From positions 1 to 39,715 of the forward strand of contig DAIDGS010000028.1 in NCBI GenBank assembly GCA_027459845.1: a stretch of 39,715 bases of DNA. Direction: 5' to 3'. The notes beneath the pieces are model-generated. The model saw only the letters and a list, made by a program, of their open reading frames with translations. It was not told the origin of the DNA and made no database searches. Shown here piece after piece: positions 7,705 to 18,588 of this stretch; the first letter of the stretch is position 1, and each line of letters starts with the position of its first letter. Origin of the DNA: Vulcanimicrobiota bacterium. GTDB taxonomy: Bacteria > Vulcanimicrobiota > Vulcanimicrobiia > Vulcanimicrobiales > Vulcanimicrobiaceae. Both the position numbers and the translations under genes were made by a program.

Positions 7705-10386
7705 ATGAGCTCCGAGCGCGAGCGCATCGAGACCGAGCACGACCGCAAGGCGCTCTGGCGCCGCTGGGGCCCGTACCTGAGCGAGCGGCAGTGGGGCACG
7801 GTGCGCGAGGACTACAGCCCCTACGGCACGGCCTGGGAATACTTTCCACACGATCACGCCCGCTCGCGCGCCTATCGGTGGGGCGAGGACGGCATCGGCG
7901 GCATCAGCGACAACAAACAGCGCCTCTGCCTGGCCCCCGCGCTCTGGAACGGCCGCGATCCGATCCTCAAGGAACGCGCCTTCGGACTGACCGGCAATCA
8001 GGGCAACCACGGCGAGGACGTCAAAGAGTACTACTTCTTCCTCGACAACCTCCCGTCGCATGCGTACATGAAGATGCTCTACCGCTATCCGCATGCCGCC
8101 TATCCGTACCAGCAACTCCTCGACGGGAACGCCGCACGGTCACGTCTGGATCCCGAGTACGAACTGATCGACACCGGCGTCTTCGACGACGATCGCTTCT
8201 GCGATCTGATCGTCGAATATGCCAAGGCCGGCCCCGACGACATCCTGGCGCGCTACTCGGTGGTCAACCGCGGCCCCGACCCGGTCTCGATCGTCGTGCT
8301 CCCCACGCTATGGTTTCGCAACACCTGGTCGTGGCGCGCCGGGACGCCGAAACCGGTGCTGCGTTACGACCGCACACACGCCGAGGACGGCCTCGCCGTG
8401 GTGCGCGCCGAGCACGCGGAACTCGGCAACTTCGTCTTTTACTGCGACGAGCCCGGCGAGGTGATCTTTACCGAAAACGAGACCAACTATCGGCGGCTCT
8501 TCGATGCGCCCAATCCGTCGCCGTACGTCAAGGACGGATTTCACACCTATATCGTCGATGCCGATCCGGCAGCGGTCAATCCGGCGCAGACCGGCACCAA
8601 AGCCGCCGCCGTCTACCGGCTCGATCTCGCGCCCGGCGAAACGCGCGTCCTGCGCGTGCGCCTCAGCTCCGCCGACGTCGCGCGGCCGTTCGACGAGTTC
8701 GACGCCTGCTTCGAGCAGCGCCGTGCCGAGGCCGACGAGTTCTATGCGGAACTCAACACCTTCGCGACCGACGCCGACGGGCGCGCCATCCAACGCGCGG
8801 CCTTCGCCGGGCTGCTGTGGAGCAAGCAGTATTACGGCTATCCGGTCCTGCGCTGGCTGGAGGGCGACCCGGCGATGCCACCGCCGCCATCGCAGCGCTG
8901 GAACGGGCGCAACGCCGACTGGACGCATCTCTACGCGGACAACGTCCTCTCGATGCCCGACACCTGGGAGTACCCGTGGTTTGCTTCCTGGGACCTCTGC
9001 TTTCACTGCATTCCGCTCGCGATGATCGATCCCGACTTCGCAAAGCACCAACTCATGCTGCTGACCCGCGAGTGGTACATGCATCCCAACGGTCAGATCC
9101 CGGCTTACGAGTGGTCGTTCGGCGACGTGAATCCGCCGGTGCACGCCTGGGCGGCGCTACGCGTCTACCGCATCGAAGGCAAGCGCACCGGAAACTACGA
9201 CTTACTCTTCCTCGAGCGCGTCTTTCAAAAACTATTGCTTAACTTCACCTGGTGGGTGAATCGCAAAGACGCCGACGGCCGTAACGTCTTTCAAGGCGGC
9301 TTTCTCGGGCTCGACAACATCGGGGTTTTCAATCGCGATAAACCACTACCCGGCGGCGGACGCATCGATCAATCCGACGGGACGAGTTGGATGGGCGTCT
9401 ACGCGCTTAACCTCATGGCGATCGCGCTCGAACTCGCGCAAACGCTGCCCGCCTACGAGGACATCGCCGCCAAGTTCTTCGATCACTTTCTGCTGATTGC
9501 CGACGCGATGAACCGCATGGGTGGCGACGAGCACGGCCTCTGGGACGAACGCGACGGCTTCTATTACGACTACCTCACGCTGCCCGGGCGCGAGCCGATC
9601 GCGCTACGCGTACGCTCGCTGGTGGGACTGATCCCGATCATCGCCGTCGAGACGCTCGACGCCGCCAGCCTTGCGCAGCTGCCCGAGTTCATGCGCCGGC
9701 TCGCCTGGTACGCGCGCAACCGGCCCGATCTGCTCGCCAAAGTCGCCAAAATGAACGAGGGCGCCGTCGACGATCGCCGGCTTATGGCCATCGTCGACGG
9801 CGACCGGCTACGCAAGCTTCTGCACCGCATGCTCGACGAAGCCGAGTTCCTGAGCCCCAACGGTATCCGCTCGCTCTCGCGCTACCACCTCGAGCATCCG
9901 TACTCGCTACAGATCGATGGCGAAACGCGCGCCATCGACTACGAGCCGGCCGAGTCGACCACCGGGACGTTCGGCGGAAACTCGAACTGGCGCGGGCCCG
10001 TCTGGTTTCCGATCAACTACCTGCTCATCGAAGCGCTCCAGAAGTTCCACTATTTTTTCGGCGACGCATTCACGGTCGAGTTTCCGACCGGTTCGGGTAA
10101 CCGCTTGAACCTGTGGGACGTCGCCACCGAGCTCTCGCACCGCCTGATCGAACTGTTCACGCGCGACCGCGACGGTCGGCGCACCGTCTTCGGCAACAAC
10201 GCTACCTTTCAGAACAACCCGCTGTGGCGCGATTACATCCCATTCTACGAGTACTTCAACGGCGACGACGGTGCCGGCTTGGGTGCGAGCCATCAAACCG
10301 GATGGACGGCGTTGGTCGCCAAGCTGATTCAGCAGTGCGCCGAGTACGGCGGTCAAAACAAACATCCGTTTGACGACGCATCGTGA
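7705..10386 (+). CDS. GH63-like glucosidase (MGH1-type)
   Basis: 893-residue glycoside hydrolase resembling GH63/mannosylglycerate-hydrolase-like glucosidases. The N-terminus [20 protein letters not shown] and [20 protein letters not shown] are typical of this bacterial group. A catalytic (alpha/alpha)6 region follows, with [20 protein letters not shown] (about 428-446), [15 protein letters not shown] and [20 protein letters not shown]. It probably removes glucose or related sugars from oligosaccharides; the exact substrate is unknown. I use the ATG at 7705; an in-frame TTG at 7684 with the purine-rich AGGCAGG seven bases ahead is a credible alternative. No signal peptide, so cytosolic. It overlaps the debranching enzyme gene by four bases (GTGA) and heads the glucan operon. 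Confidence 0.88.
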   Translation: MSSERERIETEHDRKALWRRWGPYLSERQWGTVREDYSPYGTAWEYFPHDHARSRAYRWGEDGIGGISDNKQRLCLAPALWNGRDPILKERAFGLTGNQGNHGEDVKEYYFFLDNLPSHAYMKMLYRYPHAAYPYQQLLDGNAARSRLDPEYELIDTGVFDDDRFCDLIVEYAKAGPDDILARYSVVNRGPDPVSIVVLPTLWFRNTWSWRAGTPKPVLRYDRTHAEDGLAVVRAEHAELGNFVFYCDEPGEVIFTENETNYRRLFDAPNPSPYVKDGFHTYIVDADPAAVNPAQTGTKAAAVYRLDLAPGETRVLRVRLSSADVARPFDEFDACFEQRRAEADEFYAELNTFATDADGRAIQRAAFAGLLWSKQYYGYPVLRWLEGDPAMPPPPSQRWNGRNADWTHLYADNVLSMPDTWEYPWFASWDLCFHCIPLAMIDPDFAKHQLMLLTREWYMHPNGQIPAYEWSFGDVNPPVHAWAALRVYRIEGKRTGNYDLLFLERVFQKLLLNFTWWVNRKDADGRNVFQGGFLGLDNIGVFNRDKPLPGGGRIDQSDGTSWMGVYALNLMAIALELAQTLPAYEDIAAKFFDHFLLIADAMNRMGGDEHGLWDERDGFYYDYLTLPGREPIALRVRSLVGLIPIIAVETLDAASLAQLPEFMRRLAWYARNRPDLLAKVAKMNEGAVDDRRLMAIVDGDRLRKLLHRMLDEAEFLSPNGIRSLSRYHLEHPYSLQIDGETRAIDYEPAESTTGTFGGNSNWRGPVWFPINYLLIEALQKFHYFFGDAFTVEFPTGSGNRLNLWDVATELSHRLIELFTRDRDGRRTVFGNNATFQNNPLWRDYIPFYEYFNGDDGAGLGASHQTGWTALVAKLIQQCAEYGGQNKHPFDDAS

Positions 10387-12395
10387 AGGACGCAGCATCG
10401 GCGGTCGTCCCGGTGCGCTTCGGGCGCGCCGTCGGCGACGATCTCTCCGCGGCCGAGCGCCGCGAGTGGCTCGTGACGAACGGACTGGGCAGCTATGCGT
10501 CGGGAACGGTTGCGGGGACGCTGACGCGGCGCTATCACGGGCTGCTCGTCGCCGCGCTACGGCCGCCGGTCGAACGGACCTTACTGGTCACCAAGATCGA
10601 CGAGTCGGCCACCTACCGCGGAACGACCTACAAGTTGGGCGCCAATCGATGGAGGAGTGACTACGTGGCGCCGACCGGCTTCCTACACCTGGTCGACTTC
10701 CATCTCGATGGCACCTCGCCGGTTTGGAGGTACGCGCTCGCCGAGGCGCTGCTCGAGAAGCGCATCTGGATGGAGCGCAACCGCAACCGTACTTACGTGA
10801 CCTATAGCCTCACCCGCGCGACGCAGGCGGTCTCGCTGACGCTGCGCGTCTTCGGAAACTATCGCGGTTTTCACGGCAACACGCATGCCGGCACCTGGCA
10901 GCTCGGCGTCCAAGAGGTCGCCGGCGGCGCGCGCGTCGATGCCTACGAGGGCGCGCATCCGTACTGGATCGTCGCCGACGCCGGTACGGCGACGATCGAA
11001 AACCTGTGGTATCGGGATTTCGCGCTGGCCGAGGAAGCGCGCCGCGGCCTCGACCCGTTCGACGACAACGCTGCAATCGTCCGGTTCGACGTGTCGCTCG
11101 CGCCGGGTGCAGCCGTCACCGTGGTCGCCGCGGACGCCGCACCCGACGCGCTCGACGCAACCGCGGCCTGGTCGCGCAAGTGCCGGCGCGAAGCGCAACT
11201 CGTCGAGACCTTTCGCGCGACCCTGCCGCCGGAGGTCGCGGCGCCGGCGTGGATCGCGCGCTGTGCGCTGGCTGCCGACGCCTTTCGCGTGCGCCGCCCA
11301 ATCCGGGACAACCCGAAGGCGCGCTCGGTGATTGCGGGGTACCACTGGTTCGGCGATTGGGGTCGCGATACCATGATCGCGTTACCGGGGCTCACCCTGG
11401 CCTGCGGCAAATCGCGCATCGCTGCGTCGATCCTCCGAACCTTTGCATCGTTCGTCGACGGCGGCATGATCCCCAACGTTTTTCCGGACGACGGGAGCCC
11501 GCCGCAGTATAACAGCGTCGACGCCCCGCTCTGGTTCATCGAAGCCGCCGCCGCGTACGTGGACGCCACCGGCGACGACGCGACGCTGCGCGCGCTGTGG
11601 CCGGCGCTGACGCAGGTCGTGGATGCCTACGTCAACGGCACGCGCTACGGGATTCACGTCGCCGCCGACGGCCTGGTCGTTGCCGGCGATCCCGGCCTTG
11701 CGCTCACCTGGATGGACGCCAGAGTCGGAGCGCGCGTGATCACGCCGCGCTACGGCAAGCCGATCGAAATCTCGGCCCTGTGGTACAACGCGCTGGAACG
11801 GATGCAACGGCTGGCCGCGCGCATCGGCGACGATCCCGCACGCGTTAGCGCATTGAGCGCGCGCACCCGCGACGGCTTCGCGCGGTTTTGGAATGCGGAA
11901 CGGGGATGCTGCTTCGACGTCGTCGACGGCCCGAGCGGCGACGACCCGGCGCTACGCCCGAATCAGCTCTTCGCGGTCGCGCTCGCCCACTCACCGCTCG
12001 ACGCCGCGCGCCAGCGCGACGTGGTCGCCGCGTGCGCGCCGCTGGTCACGTCCTACGGACTGCGAACGCTCGACCCCACCGATCCGGCGTTTGCGCCCAG
12101 CTACGGCGGCGATCAGGCGCAGCGCGACGGCGCCTATCACCAGGGGACCGTCTGGCCGTGGCTGATCGCCAGTTACGCGCTCGCGCACTTCCGCGTCTAC
12201 GGCGACCGCCAAGCCGCGCTGAGCCTGCTCGATCCATTCGCGAGCGCACTCGACGATGCAGGTTTGGGGACGGTCGGCGAGATCGCCGACGGAAGCGAGC
12301 CGTTTACGCCGCGCGGCGCCATCGCGCAGGCCTGGTCGGTCGCCGAAGTGCTACGGGCGTGGAGCGCGCTGCAGAGCGCCACGGCTCCACGTTGA
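10383..12395 (+). CDS. Glycogen debranching enzyme (amylo-alpha-1,6-glucosidase, GH133)
   Basis: 670-residue cytosolic enzyme of the archaeal/bacterial GDE family (GH133), which hydrolyses alpha-1,6 branch stubs in glycogen. The N-terminal domain shows [19 protein letters not shown] and [10 protein letters not shown] (about 20-55), the usual GDE start. The C-terminal (alpha/alpha)6 catalytic domain has [18 protein letters not shown] (about 322-339), [22 protein letters not shown] and [13 protein letters not shown]. The GTG start overlaps the previous stop (GTGA). Together with GlgX it gives the operon two debranching activities of different mechanism. The gene ends five bases before the GlgB ATG. 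Confidence 0.93.
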   Translation: MKDAASAVVPVRFGRAVGDDLSAAERREWLVTNGLGSYASGTVAGTLTRRYHGLLVAALRPPVERTLLVTKIDESATYRGTTYKLGANRWRSDYVAPTGFLHLVDFHLDGTSPVWRYALAEALLEKRIWMERNRNRTYVTYSLTRATQAVSLTLRVFGNYRGFHGNTHAGTWQLGVQEVAGGARVDAYEGAHPYWIVADAGTATIENLWYRDFALAEEARRGLDPFDDNAAIVRFDVSLAPGAAVTVVAADAAPDALDATAAWSRKCRREAQLVETFRATLPPEVAAPAWIARCALAADAFRVRRPIRDNPKARSVIAGYHWFGDWGRDTMIALPGLTLACGKSRIAASILRTFASFVDGGMIPNVFPDDGSPPQYNSVDAPLWFIEAAAAYVDATGDDATLRALWPALTQVVDAYVNGTRYGIHVAADGLVVAGDPGLALTWMDARVGARVITPRYGKPIEISALWYNALERMQRLAARIGDDPARVSALSARTRDGFARFWNAERGCCFDVVDGPSGDDPALRPNQLFAVALAHSPLDAARQRDVVAACAPLVTSYGLRTLDPTDPAFAPSYGGDQAQRDGAYHQGTVWPWLIASYALAHFRVYGDRQAALSLLDPFASALDDAGLGTVGEIADGSEPFTPRGAIAQAWSVAEVLRAWSALQSATAPR

Positions 12396-12400
12396 GTCGC

Positions 12401-14311
12401 ATGGGTACCGCAGCGGAGCTTCTGGGCGCGCTTGATCTGCACCTGATCGCCGAAGGAACGCATCTGCGGCTCTGGGAGGTGCTCGGCGCGCACCGCCGCA
12501 CGATCGACGGGATCGACGGCATCGCATTCGCGGTCTGGGCGCCCAACGCGCGCCGCGCCGCGGTCGTCGGCGACTTCAACGATTGGGATGTGCGACGCAA
12601 CCCCATGCGCAAGCGCATCGAGTGCGGCGTTTGGGAGACCTTCGTCGCCGGCGTGAACGACGGCGCGCGCTACAAGTATGCCTTTGAAGGCCCCGACGGG
12701 CGGGAGCTCCCGCTCAAGGCCGATCCGTTTGCCGCCTATGCCGAAGTGCCGCCGCACACCGCCTCGATCGTCTGGACGGCGAGCACCTTCGTGTGGAACG
12801 ACGCCCCCTGGCTGCGCGAGCGCGAGGCACGGCAGCAACGCAACGCGCCGATATCCGCATACGAGGTGCACCTGGGATCCTGGCGACGCCATCCCGACGG
12901 CCGGAGCTACGGCTATCGCGAACTGGCCGACACCCTTTTGCCATACGTGCGCGAGCACGGTTTTACGCACGTCGAACTGCTTCCGATCTCCGAGCATCCG
13001 TTCGACGGCTCGTGGGGATACCAGCCGACCGGACTTTTCGCGCCGACCAGCCGCTACGGCACGCCGGACGACTTTCGCGCCTTCGTCGATCGTGCCCACG
13101 CGCTGGGCATCGGCGTCATCCTCGACTGGGTTCCCGGGCACTTCCCCAACGACGCCCATGGCCTCGCGAACTTCGACGGCACGCACCTCTACGAGCACGC
13201 CGATCCGCGCCAGGGCTATCATCCCGACTGGAACACCCTCATCTACAACTTTGGACGCCGCGAAGTCGGCAACGTGTTGCTCGCGAGCGCACTGCACTGG
13301 GTTGAGACGTTTCACGTCGATGCATTACGGGTCGACGCCGTGGCGTCGATGCTGTACCTCGACTACAGCCGTAAACCGGGAGAATGGATTCCCAACGCCT
13401 ACGGCGGCAACGAGAATCTCGACGCGGTGGCCTTCCTGCGGCGTCTCAACGAAACACTCTACGGCCGGTGCGCCGGCGTCGTCACCATCGCCGAAGAGTC
13501 GACCGCCTGGCCGATGGTCACCATGCCGACCAGCAGCGGCGGACTCGGCTTCGGTTACAAGTGGAATATGGGCTGGATGCACGACACGCTGCGTTACTTC
13601 GCACGCGATCCCATTTATCGGTCGTTTCATCAAAGCGATATCACCTTCGGTCTGGTCTACGCCTTCAGCGAAAACTACGTCTTGCCGCTCTCGCACGACG
13701 AAGTCGTTCACGGAAAGCGCGCGCTGCTCGAAAAGATGCCGGGAGATCGCTGGCAGCGCTTTGCCAACCTGCGCATGCTCTACGGCCTCATGTGCGCGCA
13801 TCCGGGCAAGAAGCTGCTCTTCATGGGCGACGAGTTCGCGGTCACGCAGGAGTGGAATCACGACGCCGAACTCGAGTGGAGGCTACTGGACGATCCGTAC
13901 CACGCCGGGGTCGGACGTTTGGTCGGTGACTGCAACCGTCTCTATCGCGCCGAAGCGGCGCTGCATCAGCGCGACGCGCGGGCCGATGGCTTCGCCTGGA
14001 TCGACTACCAGGACGCCGCAGGCTGCATCTTTGCGTTCGAACGCTTCGGCGACGGCGCCGCACCGCCCGTCGTGGCAATCGTCAATGCCACGCCGGTCCC
14101 ACGCTACGAGTACCGCATCGGCGTTTCGCAGCCCGGAAGGTACCACGAAGCGATCAACACCGATTCCGCCTACTATGGCGGCAGCAACGTCGGCAATCAC
14201 GGAGTCGTCGTAAGCGCGGCCGTTCCGGCACACGGTCGCATGCACTCGCTGGTCGTCACGCTTCCACCGCTGGCAGCGATCCTCTTTCGGCTGGAATCAC
14301 CGACCGCTTAG
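12401..14311 (+). CDS. glgB: 1,4-alpha-glucan branching enzyme GlgB
   Basis: 636-residue GH13 branching enzyme that transfers glucan segments to make alpha-1,6 branches. It has one CBM48 domain ([20 protein letters not shown], about 45-64), the (beta/alpha)8 barrel and a C-terminal beta domain. The catalytic residues are visible: nucleophile Asp312 in LRVDAVAS, acid/base Glu365 in IAEES, and Asp433 in [10 protein letters not shown]. The longer N1 module of E. coli GlgB (728 residues) is missing, as in the short GlgB type. I start at ATG 12401; a TTG three codons upstream overlapping the previous stop (TTGA) is possible. It is the third gene of the operon and is followed after 18 bases by glgX. 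Confidence 0.96.
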   Translation: MGTAAELLGALDLHLIAEGTHLRLWEVLGAHRRTIDGIDGIAFAVWAPNARRAAVVGDFNDWDVRRNPMRKRIECGVWETFVAGVNDGARYKYAFEGPDGRELPLKADPFAAYAEVPPHTASIVWTASTFVWNDAPWLREREARQQRNAPISAYEVHLGSWRRHPDGRSYGYRELADTLLPYVREHGFTHVELLPISEHPFDGSWGYQPTGLFAPTSRYGTPDDFRAFVDRAHALGIGVILDWVPGHFPNDAHGLANFDGTHLYEHADPRQGYHPDWNTLIYNFGRREVGNVLLASALHWVETFHVDALRVDAVASMLYLDYSRKPGEWIPNAYGGNENLDAVAFLRRLNETLYGRCAGVVTIAEESTAWPMVTMPTSSGGLGFGYKWNMGWMHDTLRYFARDPIYRSFHQSDITFGLVYAFSENYVLPLSHDEVVHGKRALLEKMPGDRWQRFANLRMLYGLMCAHPGKKLLFMGDEFAVTQEWNHDAELEWRLLDDPYHAGVGRLVGDCNRLYRAEAALHQRDARADGFAWIDYQDAAGCIFAFERFGDGAAPPVVAIVNATPVPRYEYRIGVSQPGRYHEAINTDSAYYGGSNVGNHGVVVSAAVPAHGRMHSLVVTLPPLAAILFRLESPTA

Positions 14312-14329
14312 GCGAACCTCTCGACATTC

Positions 14330-16474
14330 ATGCTACAGGTCAAGCGAGCCGACGTGCTTCCCGGGCGCCCATACCCGCTCGGCGCCACGTGGGACGGGAC
14401 CGGCGTCAACTTTGCGCTGTTCTCCGAGCACGCCGAGAAGGTGGAGTTGTGCCTCTTCGACCCGCGTGGCCGCCGCGAGATCGAGCGCATCGCACTCCCC
14501 GAGTATACCGATTCGATCTGGCACGGCTACCTACCCGACGCACGGCCCGGAATGCTCTACGGTTATCGCGTCTACGGGCCGTACGATCCCGCCAACGGAC
14601 ACCGTTTCAACCATCATAAGCTGCTACTCGATCCCTACGCGGCGATGGTGGTAGGAGCGTTGCAGTGGAGCGACGCCCACTTCGGTTACCGGATCGGGAG
14701 CACGCGCGACGACCTCTCGTTCGACCGGCGCGATAATGCGGCCGGGATGCCTAAATGCATGGTCGTCGACCGTTCGTTTACCTGGGACGACGACGAGCTA
14801 CTGCACACGCGATGGCACGACTCGATCGTCTACGAGACGCACGTGCGCGGCTTTACGATGCGCCATCCGGCGGTGCGTCCCGAGCTACGCGGAACCTTTG
14901 CGGGGCTCGGCTCGCCCAGCGTGATCCAGTACTTGAGTTCGCTCGGGATCACCGCAATCGAGCTGCTCCCCATCGGGCACTTCGTGGACGATCGCTATCT
15001 CGTCGAGAAGGGGCTGCGCAACTACTGGGGCTACAGCCCGATCTCGTTCTTCGCGCCGATGCCGCGCTATCTTTCGCGCCCCGACCTCGGCGAGTTCAAG
15101 ACCACGGTGTCGCGACTGCACGAAGCCGGAATCGAAGTCATCCTGGACGTCGTTTTCAACCATACGGCCGAGGGCAACCAGCTCGGACCGACCTTGAGCT
15201 TTCGCGGCATCGACAACAAGTCGTACTACCGGCTCGCCGCCGACGACCCGCGATACTACGTCGACTACACCGGCTGCGGCAACACGCTCAATCTCGACAA
15301 CGCGCACGTCTTGAAGATGGTCACCGATTCACTGCGCTACTGGGTGCACGAAATGCACGTCGACGGTTTCCGCTTCGACCTGGCGGCGACGCTGGCACGG
15401 CGCGAAGGCTCGTTCAACGTCAACAGCACGTTCTTGGTGTCGATCGCACAAGATCCGGTGCTTTCGCGCGTCAAGCTCATCGCCGAGCCGTGGGACCTGG
15501 GCGAGGGAGGGTATCGCGTCGGTGGATTTCCGGTCGGCTGGTCGGAATGGAACGATGCCTTTCGCGATGGGGTTCGGCGCTTCTGGCGCGGCTCCGACGC
15601 GACCATTGGGGAGATCGCCACGCGGCTTACCGGCTCGAGCGACATCTTCGACCGACGCGGACGCCGGCCGCGCGCGAGCGTCAACTTCATTACCGCGCAC
15701 GACGGCTTTACGCTGACCGATCTCGTCTCGTACGATCACAAGCACAACGCCGACAACTTGGAAGGCGGCAGCGACGGCACCGATGCCAACCTGAGCTGGA
15801 ACTGCGGTGCCGAAGGCCCCAGCGACGATCCGGATATCATCGCGCTTCGGGTGCGCCAAAAGCGCAACTTTTTGGCGACGCTGCTGCTCGCCCAGGGCCT
15901 ACCGATGTTGCTGGCCGGCGACGAACTCGGGCGCACGCAGCGGGGCAACAATAATGCCTACTGCCAAGACAACGAACTGAGCTGGATGGACTGGAGCACC
16001 CTCGACGACGACGCGACCCGCGCTCAGCTTGGATTCGTACGCGATTTGATCGCGCTGCGCCGCGCGCATCCGGTCTTTCGTCGCCCGCGCTTCTTCAAGG
16101 GTGAGGCACCGGCCGGATCCGAGCTCAAGGACATCACGTGGTTCGTTCCCGAGGGCCGCGAAATGCAGCAGCACGACTGGCACGACGCCGGCCGTCGCGC
16201 GTTTGCTGCACTGCTGGGTGGCGACACCGGCGATCGATTCATCGGCTTGCACGGGTTCCCGGAAGTCGATGCCAGCTTTTTAATGCTGCTCAATGCCCAC
16301 GAGTTCGACGTGGAGTTCGCGCTGCCGCGCGCGGCCCATATCGAAGGCTGGGAACCGGTCTTCGATACGGCCGGCAACGAGCGCTCGGAGTTGATCTGGC
16401 GGTATCCCGCCGACGCGCGTTATACGCTCGTCGGTCGTGCCTTCGCGCTGTTTCGGGGGAGCGACAAGGCGTGA
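14330..16474 (+). CDS. glgX: Glycogen debranching enzyme GlgX (isoamylase type)
   Basis: 714-residue GH13 isoamylase-type debranching enzyme, hydrolysing alpha-1,6 links of limit dextrin. It opens with PGRPYPLGATWDGTGVNFAL and a CBM48 domain. The barrel has the nucleophile Asp350 in GFRFDLAATL, acid/base Glu386 in LIAEPWDLGEGGY, and Asp458 in FITAHDGFTL. The GlgX-specific stretch NHTAEGNQLGPTLSFRGIDN is present. The start is ATG and the stop overlaps the malQ GTG by four bases. Its products, short malto-oligosaccharides, are substrates for the downstream MalQ. Confidence 0.96.
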   Translation: MLQVKRADVLPGRPYPLGATWDGTGVNFALFSEHAEKVELCLFDPRGRREIERIALPEYTDSIWHGYLPDARPGMLYGYRVYGPYDPANGHRFNHHKLLLDPYAAMVVGALQWSDAHFGYRIGSTRDDLSFDRRDNAAGMPKCMVVDRSFTWDDDELLHTRWHDSIVYETHVRGFTMRHPAVRPELRGTFAGLGSPSVIQYLSSLGITAIELLPIGHFVDDRYLVEKGLRNYWGYSPISFFAPMPRYLSRPDLGEFKTTVSRLHEAGIEVILDVVFNHTAEGNQLGPTLSFRGIDNKSYYRLAADDPRYYVDYTGCGNTLNLDNAHVLKMVTDSLRYWVHEMHVDGFRFDLAATLARREGSFNVNSTFLVSIAQDPVLSRVKLIAEPWDLGEGGYRVGGFPVGWSEWNDAFRDGVRRFWRGSDATIGEIATRLTGSSDIFDRRGRRPRASVNFITAHDGFTLTDLVSYDHKHNADNLEGGSDGTDANLSWNCGAEGPSDDPDIIALRVRQKRNFLATLLLAQGLPMLLAGDELGRTQRGNNNAYCQDNELSWMDWSTLDDDATRAQLGFVRDLIALRRAHPVFRRPRFFKGEAPAGSELKDITWFVPEGREMQQHDWHDAGRRAFAALLGGDTGDRFIGLHGFPEVDASFLMLLNAHEFDVEFALPRAAHIEGWEPVFDTAGNERSELIWRYPADARYTLVGRAFALFRGSDKA

Positions 16475-18588
16475 CCCGGCCGCTCGACCGGCTCGCTGCG
16501 CTCGCCGGAATCGAGTCGCGCTACGTCGACTACTGGGGACGCGAGCGCCTCGTCGGCGAGGGGACCAAGCGCGAGCTTCTGGCCGCGATGGGCTTCGAGG
16601 TCGACGACGCCCAAGCCGAAGCCGCCGCGGCCGAACTGACCGCCGAACGAACGCGCAATCTTGCGCCGCTCATCGTCGGCCGCGTCGGCGCGCCAATCCA
16701 CGTTCCTCTCCCACCGAATCCCGGCAGCACGTCGCGCTGGTCGGTGCGTTGCGACGACGGAAGCCAGCGCCACGGTACGGCGCGCAGCGGCGCCGCGCGC
16801 CTCGACCTCGACGCCCTTCCCGCCGGCTATCACCGCCTCACCATGGAGCTTCGGCAGACGCGCCGGGAAGCGACGATCATGGTCGCTCCGGAGCGGGCGT
16901 ACTGGCCGGAGCAGGACCCGCATCGCCGGCATTGGGGACTGGCCGTCGCACTCTTCGGCGTCCGCTCGCAGCGCAACTGGGGCATCGGCGACTTCAGCGA
17001 TCTCGCGACCTTGGCCGCGCGGATTGCGGCGGCCGGCGGCGACGCCCTCGGCGTCACGCCACTGCACGAACTCCGGCCGCACGAGCCGACCGCCGCGAGC
17101 CCGTACAGCCCGTCAAGTCGTTACTGGCTCAACTGGCTGGCGATCGATCCCGAGGCGACTCCGGAGTTCGCGCAGCTCGATGGCGACCGGCGCGACGCGC
17201 TCCGGCGCGACCTTCCCACGCTGCGTGCGGTTCCTACGGTGGAGTACGCCGAGGTGGCGCGCGCCAAGCGCGCCGCGCTCGAAGCGCTCTACGAAGTCTT
17301 CCAGCGCGGTCGCGAGACGGCGGCGGGCGGACGCACTGCCGCGTTCGCGCGCTTCGTCGCGCGCGGCGGCGCTTCGCTCGAGCGGCTCGCCCGGTTCGAG
17401 GCGATCGCCGAGGCAATGCGCGCGGTCGACCCGTTCGCGCACGGGTGGCGCGCCTGGCCTGAGGCGTACCGATCGCCCGAGAGCCCGCAGGTTGAAGCCT
17501 TCGCGCGCGAACGTCCCGAGCGCGTCGACTTCTTCCGCTACCTGCAGTTTGTGGCCGACGAGCAGTTGGCAGCGGCGGTGCGCGCCGGTGGCGAGCGCAC
17601 CAAACTCTACCTCGATTTGGCGGTCGGCTGCGACCTGGACGGCGCCGACGCGTGGAGCGATCAGGCGACCATCGTCGCCGGAGCCGCACTCGGGGCACCG
17701 CCCGACCCGCTCAACGCCCTCGGCCAGAACTGGGGATTGCCGCCGTTCTCGCCGCTGGCACTGCGCAAGGCGGCATACCGTCCGTTCGCGGAGTTGCTGC
17801 GCGCAAACATGCGGCACGCCGGCTACCTGCGGATCGACCATGCGATCGGCTTGATGCGCTGCTTTTGGATCCCACGCGGACGCACGCCCGCCGACGGCGC
17901 GTACGTGCGCTACGATCTCGATGCGATGCTGGCCATCGTGGCGCTAGAATCGCATCGTAACCGCTGCGCCGCGATCGGCGAGGACCTGGGAACGGTCCCC
18001 GACGAGTTGCGTCGCCGCATGCACGACGCCGGCGTACTCTCGACTCGCTTGACCTTCTTCGAACGCAGCTCCGAAGACGGCGGGTTCATCGCGCCCGAGC
18101 ACTATCCCCAACTCGCCGCCGCGAGCGTCGCCAGTCACGACCTCGCGCCGATCGCCGGATGGTGGCAAGGCGACGACATTGCGGTGCGCGTACGCTTGCG
18201 CCTCTATCCCGACGACGATGCCGCGCGGGCGGCCGGTGACGAGCGCTTCGAGGCGCGCTTCAAACTGATCGACGCGCTGCACGGCGCCGGTGCCCTCGAC
18301 GAGCGACAGGCAGCCCGCTTGCGCGACGACGCGCGCCGTAGCGGAACCGACGAAGCCGCGCTGGCAATCGAGGGGATGCACCGCTTTCTCGCGCAGACCC
18401 CAGCGCGACTGGCTATGGTGCAGTTGGTCGACCTGTTCGGCGAGGTCGACGCGATCAATCTTCCCGGAACGGTCGACGAACATCCCAACTGGTGCCGGAA
18501 GCGGCGCTACGATCTCGAATCCTCGGAGTTTGAAGCAAGCCTCGACGCTCTGCGGCGCCTCTTCGGCGCTCGGGAGGTAGCCACGTGA
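16471..18588 (+). CDS. malQ: 4-alpha-glucanotransferase (amylomaltase)
   Basis: 705-residue GH77 disproportionating enzyme that transfers maltosyl and longer units between malto-oligosaccharides. The N-terminal region (to about 150) is a divergent module as in E. coli-type MalQ. The GH77 barrel starts at about [20 protein letters not shown]. Catalytic residues are the nucleophile Asp456 in [10 protein letters not shown], acid/base Glu504 in [10 protein letters not shown] and Asp557 in SHDLAP, with [15 protein letters not shown] near the end. The GTG start overlaps glgX (GTGA) and the stop overlaps the next gene (GTGA). Confidence 0.95.
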   Translation: MTRPLDRLAALAGIESRYVDYWGRERLVGEGTKRELLAAMGFEVDDAQAEAAAAELTAERTRNLAPLIVGRVGAPIHVPLPPNPGSTSRWSVRCDDGSQRHGTARSGAARLDLDALPAGYHRLTMELRQTRREATIMVAPERAYWPEQDPHRRHWGLAVALFGVRSQRNWGIGDFSDLATLAARIAAAGGDALGVTPLHELRPHEPTAASPYSPSSRYWLNWLAIDPEATPEFAQLDGDRRDALRRDLPTLRAVPTVEYAEVARAKRAALEALYEVFQRGRETAAGGRTAAFARFVARGGASLERLARFEAIAEAMRAVDPFAHGWRAWPEAYRSPESPQVEAFARERPERVDFFRYLQFVADEQLAAAVRAGGERTKLYLDLAVGCDLDGADAWSDQATIVAGAALGAPPDPLNALGQNWGLPPFSPLALRKAAYRPFAELLRANMRHAGYLRIDHAIGLMRCFWIPRGRTPADGAYVRYDLDAMLAIVALESHRNRCAAIGEDLGTVPDELRRRMHDAGVLSTRLTFFERSSEDGGFIAPEHYPQLAAASVASHDLAPIAGWWQGDDIAVRVRLRLYPDDDAARAAGDERFEARFKLIDALHGAGALDERQAARLRDDARRSGTDEAALAIEGMHRFLAQTPARLAMVQLVDLFGEVDAINLPGTVDEHPNWCRKRRYDLESSEFEASLDALRRLFGAREVAT